DNA of 64,000 bases, taken from assembly GCA_016290295.1 (NCBI GenBank), contig JAEETJ010000001.1:62001-126000 (forward strand), written 5' to 3'. This DNA is from Bacteroidales bacterium. Lineage in GTDB: Bacteria; Bacteroidota; Bacteroidia; Bacteroidales; WCHB1-69. A model generated the notes under the pieces. It did no database searches, had not been told where the DNA came from, and worked only from the letters and a program-made list of their open reading frames with translations. A program made the translations under genes and the position numbers. Positions 54,347 to 61,438 of the stretch are shown here, one piece after another; position 1 is the stretch's first letter, and each line of letters starts with the position of its first letter.

Positions 54347-55402
54347 CCGGTACCCTCCCGTTTTCTTACTCCCTACATATTCCACACGACCCTGCTTTTT
54401 GAGTTCAAAGAGGCAGCGCTCGATAGTGCTCTGTGAGAAACCGGTCTCCGCGATAATATCCGCTGAATTGCAGTCCGGATGCTTTTCAATGTGGGACAAG
54501 ACCATCTTAATTTTCTCTTCCGGAGGTATGGCCGGTTTCCGCTTGGCTTTCGGGCCTGCCAATTCCTCGTGAACATTATCGTCGATCGTTCCAACTATTT
54601 CGCGCTGAAGACTTTCCGATATCCTTTTGGCAATCTCCTCCTTGGTTTTGGCTTCCAACTTGAAGGCGGTGGATTCATTTTCCCATGGCATCTTTTGCAT
54701 TACCACCTCATCCTCCTGACACGACTCAACATAGCGGAAAGGAACCAGCACGGTAGTCGTCAGGCGGATGAACTCCTCCTTTCCAAACAACTGCTCAAGA
54801 TGCCTCATGGAACCCAGACGTGTGTATTTTCTGTTTTGCACTGTATGGATTTCGGTGAAGTTTCCCTGCTGATGACAATAGAAAATGTCTTCGATGGGAA
54901 CCAACTGTATATCGTTATGTTCCTCAACAACATCAAGCATCCGAACATCTCGGTAAACAGTCCTCACCTCTTTTTCCAGAGACTGCTGGTAAAGCTGCCG
55001 CTCTCTGAGCAAGAAAGGAAATAAATTGAATGCAAGATTGCGCCCAAAAAGAGCTATCAGAGACTGTTCTATAAAATTAAAAGCACCAACAAACTCAATA
55101 ACTTCCGCATTACGTTCTTTAATGTAGGGATACGCAATGGCCATATCCAAAGTACTCGTTACAATAGCCATCAACACCAGTACCAACCAATAGATAATGT
55201 TCGGATATTTGTGACAAAGCCTCGGATAAAGCAGAAAGTAATTGATATACAATGATCCTAATAACAAAAGACATGCAAGACATTCTTTGAATGCACTGCC
55301 AGCGTACGGACGCAAGAAAGTATTACGGCCAAAATACCACAGCGTTATGGCGCAGAACAGAACATTGAGCAGAATGATGACAACTGTTTTCAGATTTTTC
55401 AT
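54323..55402 (-). CDS. Membrane-anchored LytTR transcriptional regulator with C-terminal winged helix
   Basis: A 359-residue regulator from ATG 55402 (MKNLKTVVIILL). The track start at 55453 would place the -7 element inside the gene. Four TM helices occupy about 1-140. The LytTR DNA-binding domain follows (IEDIFYCHQQGNFTEIHTVQ and LGSMRHLEQLFGKEEFIRL). The C-terminal 90 residues form a winged helix (KIKMVLSHIEKHPDCNSADI, FSQSTIERCLFELKKQG), an unusual extra domain. There is no receiver domain. It is divergent from the lipoprotein gene at 55728 and has LytTR-like direct repeats in the shared spacer. LytTR family is clear; the membrane signal is unknown. Confidence 0.85.
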   Translation of the reverse strand: MKNLKTVVIILLNVLFCAITLWYFGRNTFLRPYAGSAFKECLACLLLLGSLYINYFLLYPRLCHKYPNIIYWLVLVLMAIVTSTLDMAIAYPYIKERNAEVIEFVGAFNFIEQSLIALFGRNLAFNLFPFLLRERQLYQQSLEKEVRTVYRDVRMLDVVEEHNDIQLVPIEDIFYCHQQGNFTEIHTVQNRKYTRLGSMRHLEQLFGKEEFIRLTTTVLVPFRYVESCQEDEVVMQKMPWENESTAFKLEAKTKEEIAKRISESLQREIVGTIDDNVHEELAGPKAKRKPAIPPEEKIKMVLSHIEKHPDCNSADIIAETGFSQSTIERCLFELKKQGRVEYVGSKKTGGYRVVLPLSR

Positions 55403-55427
55403 AGCGTTTTTGTGTTGAATACAGCGA

Positions 55428-55435
55428 CAAAGATA
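55428..55435 (-). promoter_or_regulatory. -7 promoter element for LytTR gene 1
   Basis: Minus-strand TATCTTTG, 25 bases upstream of ATG 55402. The direct repeats at 55455-55510 lie just upstream of it. Confidence 0.55.
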
Positions 55436-55454
55436 GTCAATTTTGCGACACATT

Positions 55455-55510
55455 TCCCTCCAAAAATCGATTTAATCCCTCACAAACAAGCTTTTTATCC
55501 CTCACAAACA
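55455..55510. promoter_or_regulatory. Three direct repeats TCCCTCACAAACA, 21-22 bp apart
   Basis: Copies start at 55455 (TCCCTCCAAAAAT, imperfect), 55476 and 55498 (both TCCCTCACAAACA, identical). Spacing is 21 and 22 bp, about two helical turns, the arrangement used by LytTR proteins. It is upstream of the LytTR 1 promoter, so autoregulation is possible. Confidence 0.7.
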
Positions 55511-55597
55511 TACATGTGCCGAAATTTAATAAAATCTTAATTATAAGTATTTTACACCCGTTTTTCAAAAGAACGGTTCCAACCACTTGTCATATTT

Positions 55598-55631
55598 TGG
55601 CCAGGAGGGTTCATATTTTGGTTGTGAGGGA
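55598..55631. promoter_or_regulatory. Inverted-orientation pair of the same operator
   Basis: TGGCCAGGAGGGT (55598) and TGGTTGTGAGGGA (55619) are the reverse complement of the 55455 repeats, again 21 bp apart. CATATTTTGG precedes each. The proximal half ends 23 bases before the -7 element at 55655, suiting activation of the lipoprotein gene. Confidence 0.65.
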
Positions 55632-55654
55632 TTAAATAGTCCGCAAACTGATTG

Positions 55655-55663
55655 TATTTTTGC
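55655..55663 (+). promoter_or_regulatory. -7 promoter element for the 55728 lipoprotein
   Basis: TATTTTTGC. The 325-bp spacer 55403-55727 holds this, the LytTR operators and the shared leader cassette; no gene was seen in it. An alternative TAAAATTTG at 55675 has one extra spacer base. Confidence 0.5.
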
Positions 55664-55676
55664 AATGAGAAATATA

Positions 55677-55799
55677 AAATTTGTAGCAACGAAAACATCA
55701 TTTACAAAACAATAAACCAAAATTATCATGAAAAAAAGACAATTTTTGATGATGACAGCACTCATCTGCTGCCTTGCACTGGTTTCGTGCAAAAAAGAA
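55677..55799 (+). repeat. 5' cassette copy A (leader, start, signal peptide)
   Basis: 123 bp that match 57756-57878 with 4 mismatches and no gaps. It covers TTTGTAGCAACGAAAACATC, the leader, ATG, and the whole signal peptide to the Lys-rich residues after the lipobox Cys. Similarity stops abruptly after this. Confidence 0.95.
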
Positions 55800-56771
55800 A
55801 ATGTCAACGGTCCTAACAATTCCAACGATCCGACCTCCGGACAAACCCATGTCTATGTTGCAGGCTCTACCTCTTCGTACGGTGACTATGGTCCAGCTGT
55901 GTGCTGGGTGGATGGCACCATGCAGACTCTTGATGCCAACGCATCCGATGCGGCTCTCGCAGTGTGCGTAAAAGGCAGTGACGTCTATTACGGTGGTAGC
56001 AATGGGGATCACCACCCGGTTATTTGGAAAAACAGCACCCCACAGGTATTGTCAAACGATGCAGGTTGCGTGACTAATCTCAAGACTGCAAATAACAAGC
56101 TTTACGCCTGTGGATATGTGAACAATAAACCTGTCTATTGGGTAGATGGACAGATGGTACAATTACCTGTCAATTCCGGTGACGAATATGCAATCATTCA
56201 AGCTAAGGCCATCTTTATCTCCGGAAATGATATATACGTGGCAGGCACAAAATATTTGAGCCAAAGTTCTGGTGATGGCGCTTATTTGTGGAAAAACGGT
56301 GTGTTGCAGATGTTGTCAGACAAACCCGCTGATGCTTGCGACGTTTGTGTCATTGGCAATACCGTTTATGTGGTAGGCAGCGAGGAGTATCAAAGTCCAG
56401 GCTATGAGGGTTTCCAAAAATCAGTGATGTGGGTTAACGGTGCCATTCGCGATATACAAGTCAACACAAGCCTGGGATCCAAAGCCATAGCTGTTGCCGA
56501 GTTGAACGGCAAACCTTACGTTGTGTTGGAAGGATGGGTAGGAGATGCATGGTATGGCAGCTACCAAGGGTTCGCATGGTATAATGAGCAGGTGACCAAC
56601 CTGTCAGCATGCCAGAGTCCCAAAGACGTGTTTGTTCATGGCAGTGATGTTTACATCGCGGGGATTAACAACACTAATTTGAGAAAAGCTGTTGTGCTAA
56701 AAAATCTCGCCAATGTAAATTTATCCACAACAACCACCTATAGCGCTGCCTATGCTGTTTTCGTGAAATAG
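55728..56771 (+). CDS. Lipoprotein with repeated beta-strand units, probable propeller
   Basis: A 347-residue lipoprotein (MKKRQFLMMTALICCLALVSC). After an Asn/Ser linker there are about six or seven repeats of roughly 45 residues combining DVYYGG/DIYVAG/TVYVVG and PVIWKN/PVYWVDG/AYLWKNG/SVMWVNG motifs. This pattern suggests a beta-propeller exposed outside the membrane. No catalytic residue is recognised. It is divergent from LytTR gene 1, whose putative operators flank its promoter. The signal peptide is almost identical to the FISUMP gene at 57807, though the mature parts are unrelated. Confidence 0.78.
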   Translation: MKKRQFLMMTALICCLALVSCKKENVNGPNNSNDPTSGQTHVYVAGSTSSYGDYGPAVCWVDGTMQTLDANASDAALAVCVKGSDVYYGGSNGDHHPVIWKNSTPQVLSNDAGCVTNLKTANNKLYACGYVNNKPVYWVDGQMVQLPVNSGDEYAIIQAKAIFISGNDIYVAGTKYLSQSSGDGAYLWKNGVLQMLSDKPADACDVCVIGNTVYVVGSEEYQSPGYEGFQKSVMWVNGAIRDIQVNTSLGSKAIAVAELNGKPYVVLEGWVGDAWYGSYQGFAWYNEQVTNLSACQSPKDVFVHGSDVYIAGINNTNLRKAVVLKNLANVNLSTTTTYSAAYAVFVK

Positions 56772-56786
56772 TTCGTACTCAAACTC

Positions 56787-57563
56787 TTATTTCACCGACA
56801 ACACAATAGGCTCGCCGGGATTGGACGGATTGCGCAGGGTGATGTAAGCGTCGTTCTGCTCCTGAATGGCATGCCTCATCACCAAAAAACTGCGGCCTAA
56901 CTGAACACACTCATCCCCAATTAACTCCTTGATCTCCTTCAAAGTGGTAAGACTTGTATACTCATCCGTGCCCGTATAATAGTGGGTATAATTCTTCACC
57001 TGTTGACAATACAGTAATTGTGGTATCTCGATGAAACAATCCTTCTTTCCCCTATCTTTCACATGTAGCAGATGCAGTTGTTTGGCCGATTCTTTTTTCA
57101 TGCTTTCCTCCTCGCGAACAGCATTTTCATATAAACCAAGAAGAACGAAAAAAGCCAATAATGCTATATTTCGCATGGATTGAGTGATAATATCCTGCTT
57201 GAACAATTCGAACTGAATTTCAGAGGGGAAATTTGCATAAAAGAAATCATGTAATTTGGAATATAAAAAGCCCACTTCACAGCAACTCCAAACCAATGCG
57301 CTTCCTAATGCGATGATAAAATATAAGGCATATTTTTTCTGCAACAAAAATTTTGGAATAAACAATAAATAATGAAGGTACAGAAATAATAATACAAAAA
57401 TGGCGACCACATATTCCATATAGAATGGCTTAGGTATCAGCGGACGCATTAACGACATGTGCGAGAACACATAGATAAAACCGATGCAAATAATGAGATG
57501 CACCAACCATTTTCTTCCAAACTGTCTCAACGAGGAGAGGAAACCAGCCTTATCTTCGTCCAT
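56787..57563 (-). CDS. Membrane-anchored LytTR transcriptional regulator
   Basis: A 258-residue paralogue of the LytTR protein at 54323, without the C-terminal winged helix. Four TM helices (about 15-140; WLVHLIICIGFIYVFSHMSL, YVVAIFVLLFLYLHYLLF) are followed by a coiled linker and LytTR domain (FIEIPQLLYCQQVKNYTHYY and LGRSFLVMRHAI). It is convergent with the 55728 gene (15-bp gap) and divergent from the FISUMP gene at 57807. The start codon lies inside a copy of the 16-mer found as a direct repeat upstream of that gene, so translation or transcription may be self-controlled. Confidence 0.83.
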   Translation of the reverse strand: MDEDKAGFLSSLRQFGRKWLVHLIICIGFIYVFSHMSLMRPLIPKPFYMEYVVAIFVLLFLYLHYLLFIPKFLLQKKYALYFIIALGSALVWSCCEVGFLYSKLHDFFYANFPSEIQFELFKQDIITQSMRNIALLAFFVLLGLYENAVREEESMKKESAKQLHLLHVKDRGKKDCFIEIPQLLYCQQVKNYTHYYTGTDEYTSLTTLKEIKELIGDECVQLGRSFLVMRHAIQEQNDAYITLRNPSNPGEPIVLSVK

Positions 57564-57571
57564 ATTTCGTT
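57556..57571 (-). promoter_or_regulatory. Operator-like 16-mer over the LytTR 2 start codon
   Basis: On the minus strand it reads AACGAAATATGGACGA, a 15 of 16 match to the direct repeats at 57668 and 57690. The ATG of the LytTR gene is inside it. Confidence 0.65.
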
Positions 57572-57590
57572 TATTATCCTGTTTTTCATT

Positions 57591-57599
57591 GCAAATATA
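57591..57599 (-). promoter_or_regulatory. -7 promoter element for LytTR gene 2
   Basis: Minus-strand TATATTTGC, 27 bases upstream of ATG 57563. Confidence 0.6.
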
Positions 57600-57667
57600 C
57601 TAAATTCCAAGCAAAAAAACAAAGGACAAAAATGATTTTTACAAGACTTTGGTTCTTTGTCGGTTAG

Positions 57668-57705
57668 GACGAAATATGGACGAAAACTTGACGAAATATG
57701 GACGA
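57668..57705 (+). promoter_or_regulatory. Perfect 16-bp direct repeat, 22 bp apart
   Basis: GACGAAATATGGACGA occurs at 57668-57683 and 57690-57705. The 22-bp period equals two helical turns, as expected for a LytTR dimer. It lies about 50 bp upstream of the -7 element of the FISUMP gene. Confidence 0.75.
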
Positions 57706-57754
57706 GACACCCATTTTTTTCACCAAGACAAATAAAACATATACTGAAAAATAG

Positions 57755-57762
57755 TAAATTTG
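57755..57762 (+). promoter_or_regulatory. -7 promoter element for the 57807 lipoprotein
   Basis: TAAATTTG at the left boundary of the shared 5' cassette; matches TAnnTTTG. Confidence 0.5.
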
Positions 57763-57878
57763 TAGCAACGAAAACATCATTTAAAAAACAATAAACCAAA
57801 ATTATCATGAAAAAAAGACAATTATTTATCATGACAGCACTCATCTGCTGCCTTGCACTGGTTTCGTGCAAAAAAGAA
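57756..57878 (+). repeat. 5' cassette copy B (leader, start, signal peptide)
   Basis: Second copy of the cassette at 55677. The four differences are one in the leader and three in codons 6-8 of the signal peptide. Confidence 0.95.
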
Positions 57879-58574
57879 GAAACGAACAACAATGGTAACA
57901 ATGACAACACCAATCCGCAAACGACGGGTACTGTGGTAAGCAATGCGGTAACCGATATCGACGGGAACCATTACAACGCAGTTTGGATTGGTGGTAAATT
58001 ATGGATGAAGGAGAATCTGAGAACCACAAAATTTCCTGACGGGGCCAACATTGAAGAACGCGTTGCACCCAATGGAGACGAAAGCAATGTGGCAATATAC
58101 GGCTACTTATACGAATGGAATGAGGTGATGCATGGAAGCAGTTCAAGCAATGCCAACCCGAGTGGGGTGCAGGGAATTTGTCCTAATGGCTGGCATGTGC
58201 CAAGTGAAGCCGAATGGAAGGAAATGATAGACTATGTCAAAAGTCAGACTCAATATTGCTTCAATGGACAAAGTCCGTTCATTGCCAAAGCTTTAGCTTC
58301 AAAAACAGGCTGGGAAACAAGTTCAAGTATTGGCAGTATTGGAAATAACCAAAGTGCTAATGATGCATTAGGTTTTTCGGCATACCCTGCTGGCTATACG
58401 TGGGGCGGTCCTAATTATTTTGGAACAAATGCAAATTTTTGGAGCGCCACGGGATCTGAGGAATCAGACTATTATTATGTATATAGTCCTTACCTTAGTA
58501 ACTTTTCCAGTTATGTAGAATCTAGATCAATGCCCAGAAGCACAGGTTGTTCTGTCCGTTGCATCCGCGATTAA
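57807..58574 (+). CDS. FISUMP-domain lipoprotein
   Basis: A 255-residue lipoprotein (signal MTALICCLALVSC, then Asn-rich linker). The FISUMP domain runs from about 50 to the end: DIDGNHYNAVWIGGKLWM, NLRTTKFPDG, YGYLYEWNEVMHG, GICPNGWHVPSEAEWKEM, GFSAYPAGY, FWSATGSEES and the terminal CSVRCIRD. The family is a lectin-like, secreted fold of unknown role. It has 5' DNA almost identical to the 55728 gene, and a divergent LytTR gene. Confidence 0.88.
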   Translation: MKKRQLFIMTALICCLALVSCKKEETNNNGNNDNTNPQTTGTVVSNAVTDIDGNHYNAVWIGGKLWMKENLRTTKFPDGANIEERVAPNGDESNVAIYGYLYEWNEVMHGSSSSNANPSGVQGICPNGWHVPSEAEWKEMIDYVKSQTQYCFNGQSPFIAKALASKTGWETSSSIGSIGNNQSANDALGFSAYPAGYTWGGPNYFGTNANFWSATGSEESDYYYVYSPYLSNFSSYVESRSMPRSTGCSVRCIRD

Positions 58575-58582
58575 AAAAATTG

Positions 58583-58591
58583 TATCTTTGC
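58583..58591 (+). promoter_or_regulatory. -7 promoter element for the 58683 gene
   Basis: TATCTTTGC only 8 bases after the FISUMP stop. The transcript would begin close to 58597, at the first arm of the leader structure. Confidence 0.6.
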
Positions 58592-58595
58592 ACCA

Positions 58596-58671
58596 TCGTT
58601 CTCTCCAAGGCATGTTCAATGGACTTCGCATCTTTGGTGAGAACGACGTGAAAAAGAAATAACAGAAGTCC
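58596..58671 (+). other. 5' leader with interleaved complementary segments
   Basis: TCGTTCTC (58596) pairs with GAGAACGA (58639), 8 bp. GGACTTC (58621), inside that loop, pairs with GAAGTCC (58665), 7 bp. The two pairings interleave, so they form an H-type pseudoknot or exclude one another. The last arm ends 11 bases before ATG 58683 and could hide the ribosome site. Confidence 0.5.
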
Positions 58672-58682
58672 GCAAGAATGTT

Positions 58683-59171
58683 ATGAAAAAGTTTGCATTT
58701 ATTACCTTTTGTCTGCTTCTCATGCAAGGCGTGAGCGCGCAGAAGTTCGTTGTGCCGGCAATTCCCGGCGACATCGAAAAATCAGAATATGCCCAGTACA
58801 CGCAGGATGCGATGAAATGCATCGACTGGCTGAAAACCCACTCACCGTCTGATTCAAAACGCAAAGATGTGGCCAGTTTCGCATTGTGGTGGCTTACGGG
58901 AACACCCGACGTACAGATGGTGCTCAACACCGATGTGGTGAAATTCGAGGACGGCAACCTGCTTCTTATGTTCCTTGGTGGCTGGGCTCAGTACGCCATC
59001 CAAAAAGAGGACGACAACCAGGTGGAAGGCTGTTATGCCGGCATAGAGACCGCCCTTAACTACTATGAGCAGTACAAAAAATCGCTCCCCAAAGACAAAG
59101 GTGCGGAACAGCTCCTCAAAATGAAGAACAAAGGGACATTAAAGGACTTTATTGCAAAAGGGTTGCAGTAA
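58683..59171 (+). CDS. Small exported protein, function unknown
   Basis: A 162-residue protein with signal peptide MKKFAFITFCLLLMQGVSAQ. The mature part is mostly helical (CIDWLKTHSPSDSKRKDVASF, FALWWLTGTPDVQM, GCYAGIETALNYYEQYKKS) with no Cys pair or catalytic motif I recognise. It resembles short periplasmic hypothetical proteins of Bacteroidales. It has its own promoter and a structured leader. Confidence 0.7.
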   Translation: MKKFAFITFCLLLMQGVSAQKFVVPAIPGDIEKSEYAQYTQDAMKCIDWLKTHSPSDSKRKDVASFALWWLTGTPDVQMVLNTDVVKFEDGNLLLMFLGGWAQYAIQKEDDNQVEGCYAGIETALNYYEQYKKSLPKDKGAEQLLKMKNKGTLKDFIAKGLQ

Positions 59172-59201
59172 GGTGATTGTGGTCTTGATGCACCATGTAA
59201 T

Positions 59202-59241
59202 CATTAACCATGAAACGAATCATAAAATAACCGAACATAAT
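59202..59241 (+). other. Remnant 5' leader with mini-ORF MKRIIK
   Basis: ATTAACCATGAAACGAATCA followed by TAAAATAA. The ATG at 59210 opens only MKRIIK-stop (59210-59230). The surrounding leader closely matches the start region of the gene at 60432 (MKRIILFF). It is either a leader peptide or a broken gene start upstream of the GTG-started FISUMP gene. Confidence 0.55.
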
Positions 59242-59252
59242 TTTCAAGAGAA

Positions 59253-60032
59253 GTGAAAAAGACAGTATTCTTCATCGTAACATTTTGTCTCTTATTGTGC
59301 ATTTGCTCTTGCAACAAAGACAAAAATAAAAAACACACATATGAGATCCTGAAAGATGTAGTTACAGATATTGATGGCAATCATTACGATGCTGTTAAAA
59401 TCGGTGATCAAATATGGATGATGCAGAATTTGAAAACCACCCGTTATGCGGATGGAACGGAAATACCATTGTCCATGGAGCCCACAGTCTATGAAGGTTT
59501 CAACTGGCCATCGGATGGACCATATCGCTGGGCACCCAATGATAACATATTGAATATGGGGAAATTTGGATGGTTATACAATTGGCAAGCTGTGGTGCAT
59601 AGTGGCAGCGGAAGCGACCGCAATCCAAGCGGAGTGCAAGGCGTATGCCCCGACGGATGGCATGTTCCAAGCGATGCGGAATGGACAGAACTCACCGATT
59701 ATGTGAGCAGCGACCGTAAAATGCGTAGTTATAACGCCGACTATGCCATTGCCAAGGCACTGGCCGCGCAAACCGATTGGGAACCCGGATCTGACAAAGC
59801 AGATGTGGGATACGATCTGTCTAAAAACAATGCCACAGGGTTCTCCGCATTGCCCGCAGGAATTGCAGGCTATCCATTTGTCACATTCGGCAGTCGTGGC
59901 TATTATTGGACCGCCACATACGCAGGTTATAACAGCGCTTATTGCAGGTCTTTTCACAGCAAAAACGACTGTGTGGATAGAGATTCCTGGGGAATGAAGG
60001 ATGGATTATCGGTACGTTGTATTAAAGATTGA
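59253..60032 (+). CDS. FISUMP-domain lipoprotein, GTG start
   Basis: A 259-residue lipoprotein starting with GTG (59253), preceded by AAGAGAAG. The signal is MKKTVFFIVTFCLLLCICSC. FISUMP blocks are DIDGNHYDAVKIGDQIWM, NLKTTRYADG, GWLYNWQAVVHSG, GVCPDGWHVPSDAEWTEL, GFSALPAG, YYWTATYAGYNS and the terminal LSVRCIKD. It is closer to the left-edge gene (1-315) in its N-terminal block than to 57807. No -7 element is obvious; the MKRIIK remnant lies 22 bases upstream. Confidence 0.87.
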   Translation: MKKTVFFIVTFCLLLCICSCNKDKNKKHTYEILKDVVTDIDGNHYDAVKIGDQIWMMQNLKTTRYADGTEIPLSMEPTVYEGFNWPSDGPYRWAPNDNILNMGKFGWLYNWQAVVHSGSGSDRNPSGVQGVCPDGWHVPSDAEWTELTDYVSSDRKMRSYNADYAIAKALAAQTDWEPGSDKADVGYDLSKNNATGFSALPAGIAGYPFVTFGSRGYYWTATYAGYNSAYCRSFHSKNDCVDRDSWGMKDGLSVRCIKD

Positions 60033-60139
60033 TATAGCGAATTGGTCAACAGAACAGCTTGAAAATCAGCGGCTATTATGTGAATTTTGATAAAAGGAAG
60101 GGAGATTACTCAATGGGAAAGGTTCGTTAATGAGAGAAT

Positions 60140-60361
60140 GTGCCGAAGGCACAATATCCTATTAACCCCGCACAAGCGACGAAGGAGTGCAGTGTGGGGT
60201 ATCGAGGCCGAATGTGTGATATGCGTGCGGAAGACACGCTACAACTGCACTCATAGTAGCGTACCTTCGGCACGCGGACTTATACCGTCAGCATCTCCAC
60301 CCCAAACTGCGGCCTACGGCCTTGTTAGGGGTTAATAGGATAACGTGCTTTCAGCACGCAA
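60140..60361. repeat. Large nested palindromic element
   Basis: Outer arms TATCCTATTAACCCC (60155-60169) and GGGGTTAATAGGATA (60328-60342) are perfect 15-bp inverts. CAAG/CTTG and GCAGTGTGGGGT (60189-60200) with ACCCCAAACTGC (60299-60310) continue inward. Small hairpins inside and outside include GTGCC-GAA-GGCAC (60140), GCGTG...CACGC, GTACC-TTC-GGCAC, GGCC-TAC-GGCC (60311) and GTGC-TTTCA-GCAC. It fills most of the 399-bp gap 60033-60431. No gene was seen in the gap. Confidence 0.85.
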
Positions 60362-60403
60362 CCTATGATACCACAAAGCAGCAAGGAAGTCCATATTTTT
60401 TTA

Positions 60404-60412
60404 TATCTTTGC
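60404..60412 (+). promoter_or_regulatory. -7 promoter element for the 60432 gene
   Basis: TATCTTTGC, 19 bases upstream of ATG 60432. Confidence 0.6.
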
Positions 60413-60431
60413 ACCCTATAAACCATTAACC

Positions 60432-61313
60432 ATGAAACGAATCATCCTTTTCTTCTTGCTAATTGTCAGCACAATAAGTCTTTCCGCTCAATCCGAAGAG
60501 TGGAAAAAGTATTGCCAGCTTCAGTTTAAGGCTCAAAGTGCGTTTAAGAAAGGTGATTATCAAAAGGCAGCCAAAAGCTATTCGCAAATGGACTCCGTCT
60601 ATAGAAAGATTGTGGATTATGCGGACATGCGGAATTATTGTATAGCAGCCGCGAATATTGGCGACACCTCCCTGGTGAGAAAAACACTGATAACCATTAC
60701 AGGATACAAATGTTTTGACATTGCCTTTTTCAATAATCCCATCTTCAATGCCTATAAAGAGAAAGACTGGTGGACAATCTGTGATTCTTTATCGCATATT
60801 TACGGTCATAAAAACCAGTTTTACATTGACACGCTGCGACGTATGCAGTATCGGGATTCCATCATCCGCTATCAATTTGTTCATGCTGTAGACAATACAG
60901 TTCGTGATTCCGCACGATTGATTATGAGAGCTACGGACTCTGTAAATACAATCATCTTAACCAAACTGATATCGGAGCAGGGTTTGCCCACTTGGAAAAA
61001 TTTGGGCTATGAGGGTTTTCACAGGGCTTATATTGTGATGATGCATATTAACCAGCAATTGCAAGACTCGCTTATTGAACAGTTTATTCCGTTGATGGAT
61101 GAAGGTTTGATTCCACGAGACAAGATGGCTTATCTGATTGACCGGCAATTAATCAGACAAAGACTCCCTCAACGGTATGCTTGCCAAGGGTATCGTGGGG
61201 GTAAATATCAACCCATTGAGGACATAGAAAATCTCAATGCCAGAAGGGAATCCATGTGGTTGCGGCCTGTGGATATAGAGAAGACCAAAGCTAATATTGT
61301 GGAGTACGACTGA
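60432..61313 (+). CDS. Exported DUF6624-like protein
   Basis: A 293-residue protein with signal peptide MKRIILFFLLIVSTISLSAQ. The N-terminal part is TPR-like (FKKGDYQKAAKSYSQMDSVY). The C-terminal half has GLPTWKNLGYEGFHRAYIV, MMHINQQLQDSLIEQFIPLM, KMAYLIDRQLI and LPQRYACQGY. This resembles the DUF6624 pattern (GWPT ... QH ... AYL-DR ... Q-YGTQ). Function of the family is unknown. It stands alone with its own promoter. Confidence 0.7.
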   Translation: MKRIILFFLLIVSTISLSAQSEEWKKYCQLQFKAQSAFKKGDYQKAAKSYSQMDSVYRKIVDYADMRNYCIAAANIGDTSLVRKTLITITGYKCFDIAFFNNPIFNAYKEKDWWTICDSLSHIYGHKNQFYIDTLRRMQYRDSIIRYQFVHAVDNTVRDSARLIMRATDSVNTIILTKLISEQGLPTWKNLGYEGFHRAYIVMMHINQQLQDSLIEQFIPLMDEGLIPRDKMAYLIDRQLIRQRLPQRYACQGYRGGKYQPIEDIENLNARRESMWLRPVDIEKTKANIVEYD

Positions 61314-61404
61314 GAGTGCGTTTTCAACAAACCCAACACACAAACGTTCTACAAATAAACATATGTTATTTTTATAATTATTTTATAAAAATAAATTATT
61401 ATTG

Positions 61405-61413
61405 TATATTTGC
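61405..61413 (+). promoter_or_regulatory. -7 promoter element for the 61439 gene
   Basis: TATATTTGC, 25 bases upstream of ATG 61439, in a very AT-rich spacer. Confidence 0.6.
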
Positions 61414-61438
61414 ATTTGATTTTTAAAGCAATTATACA

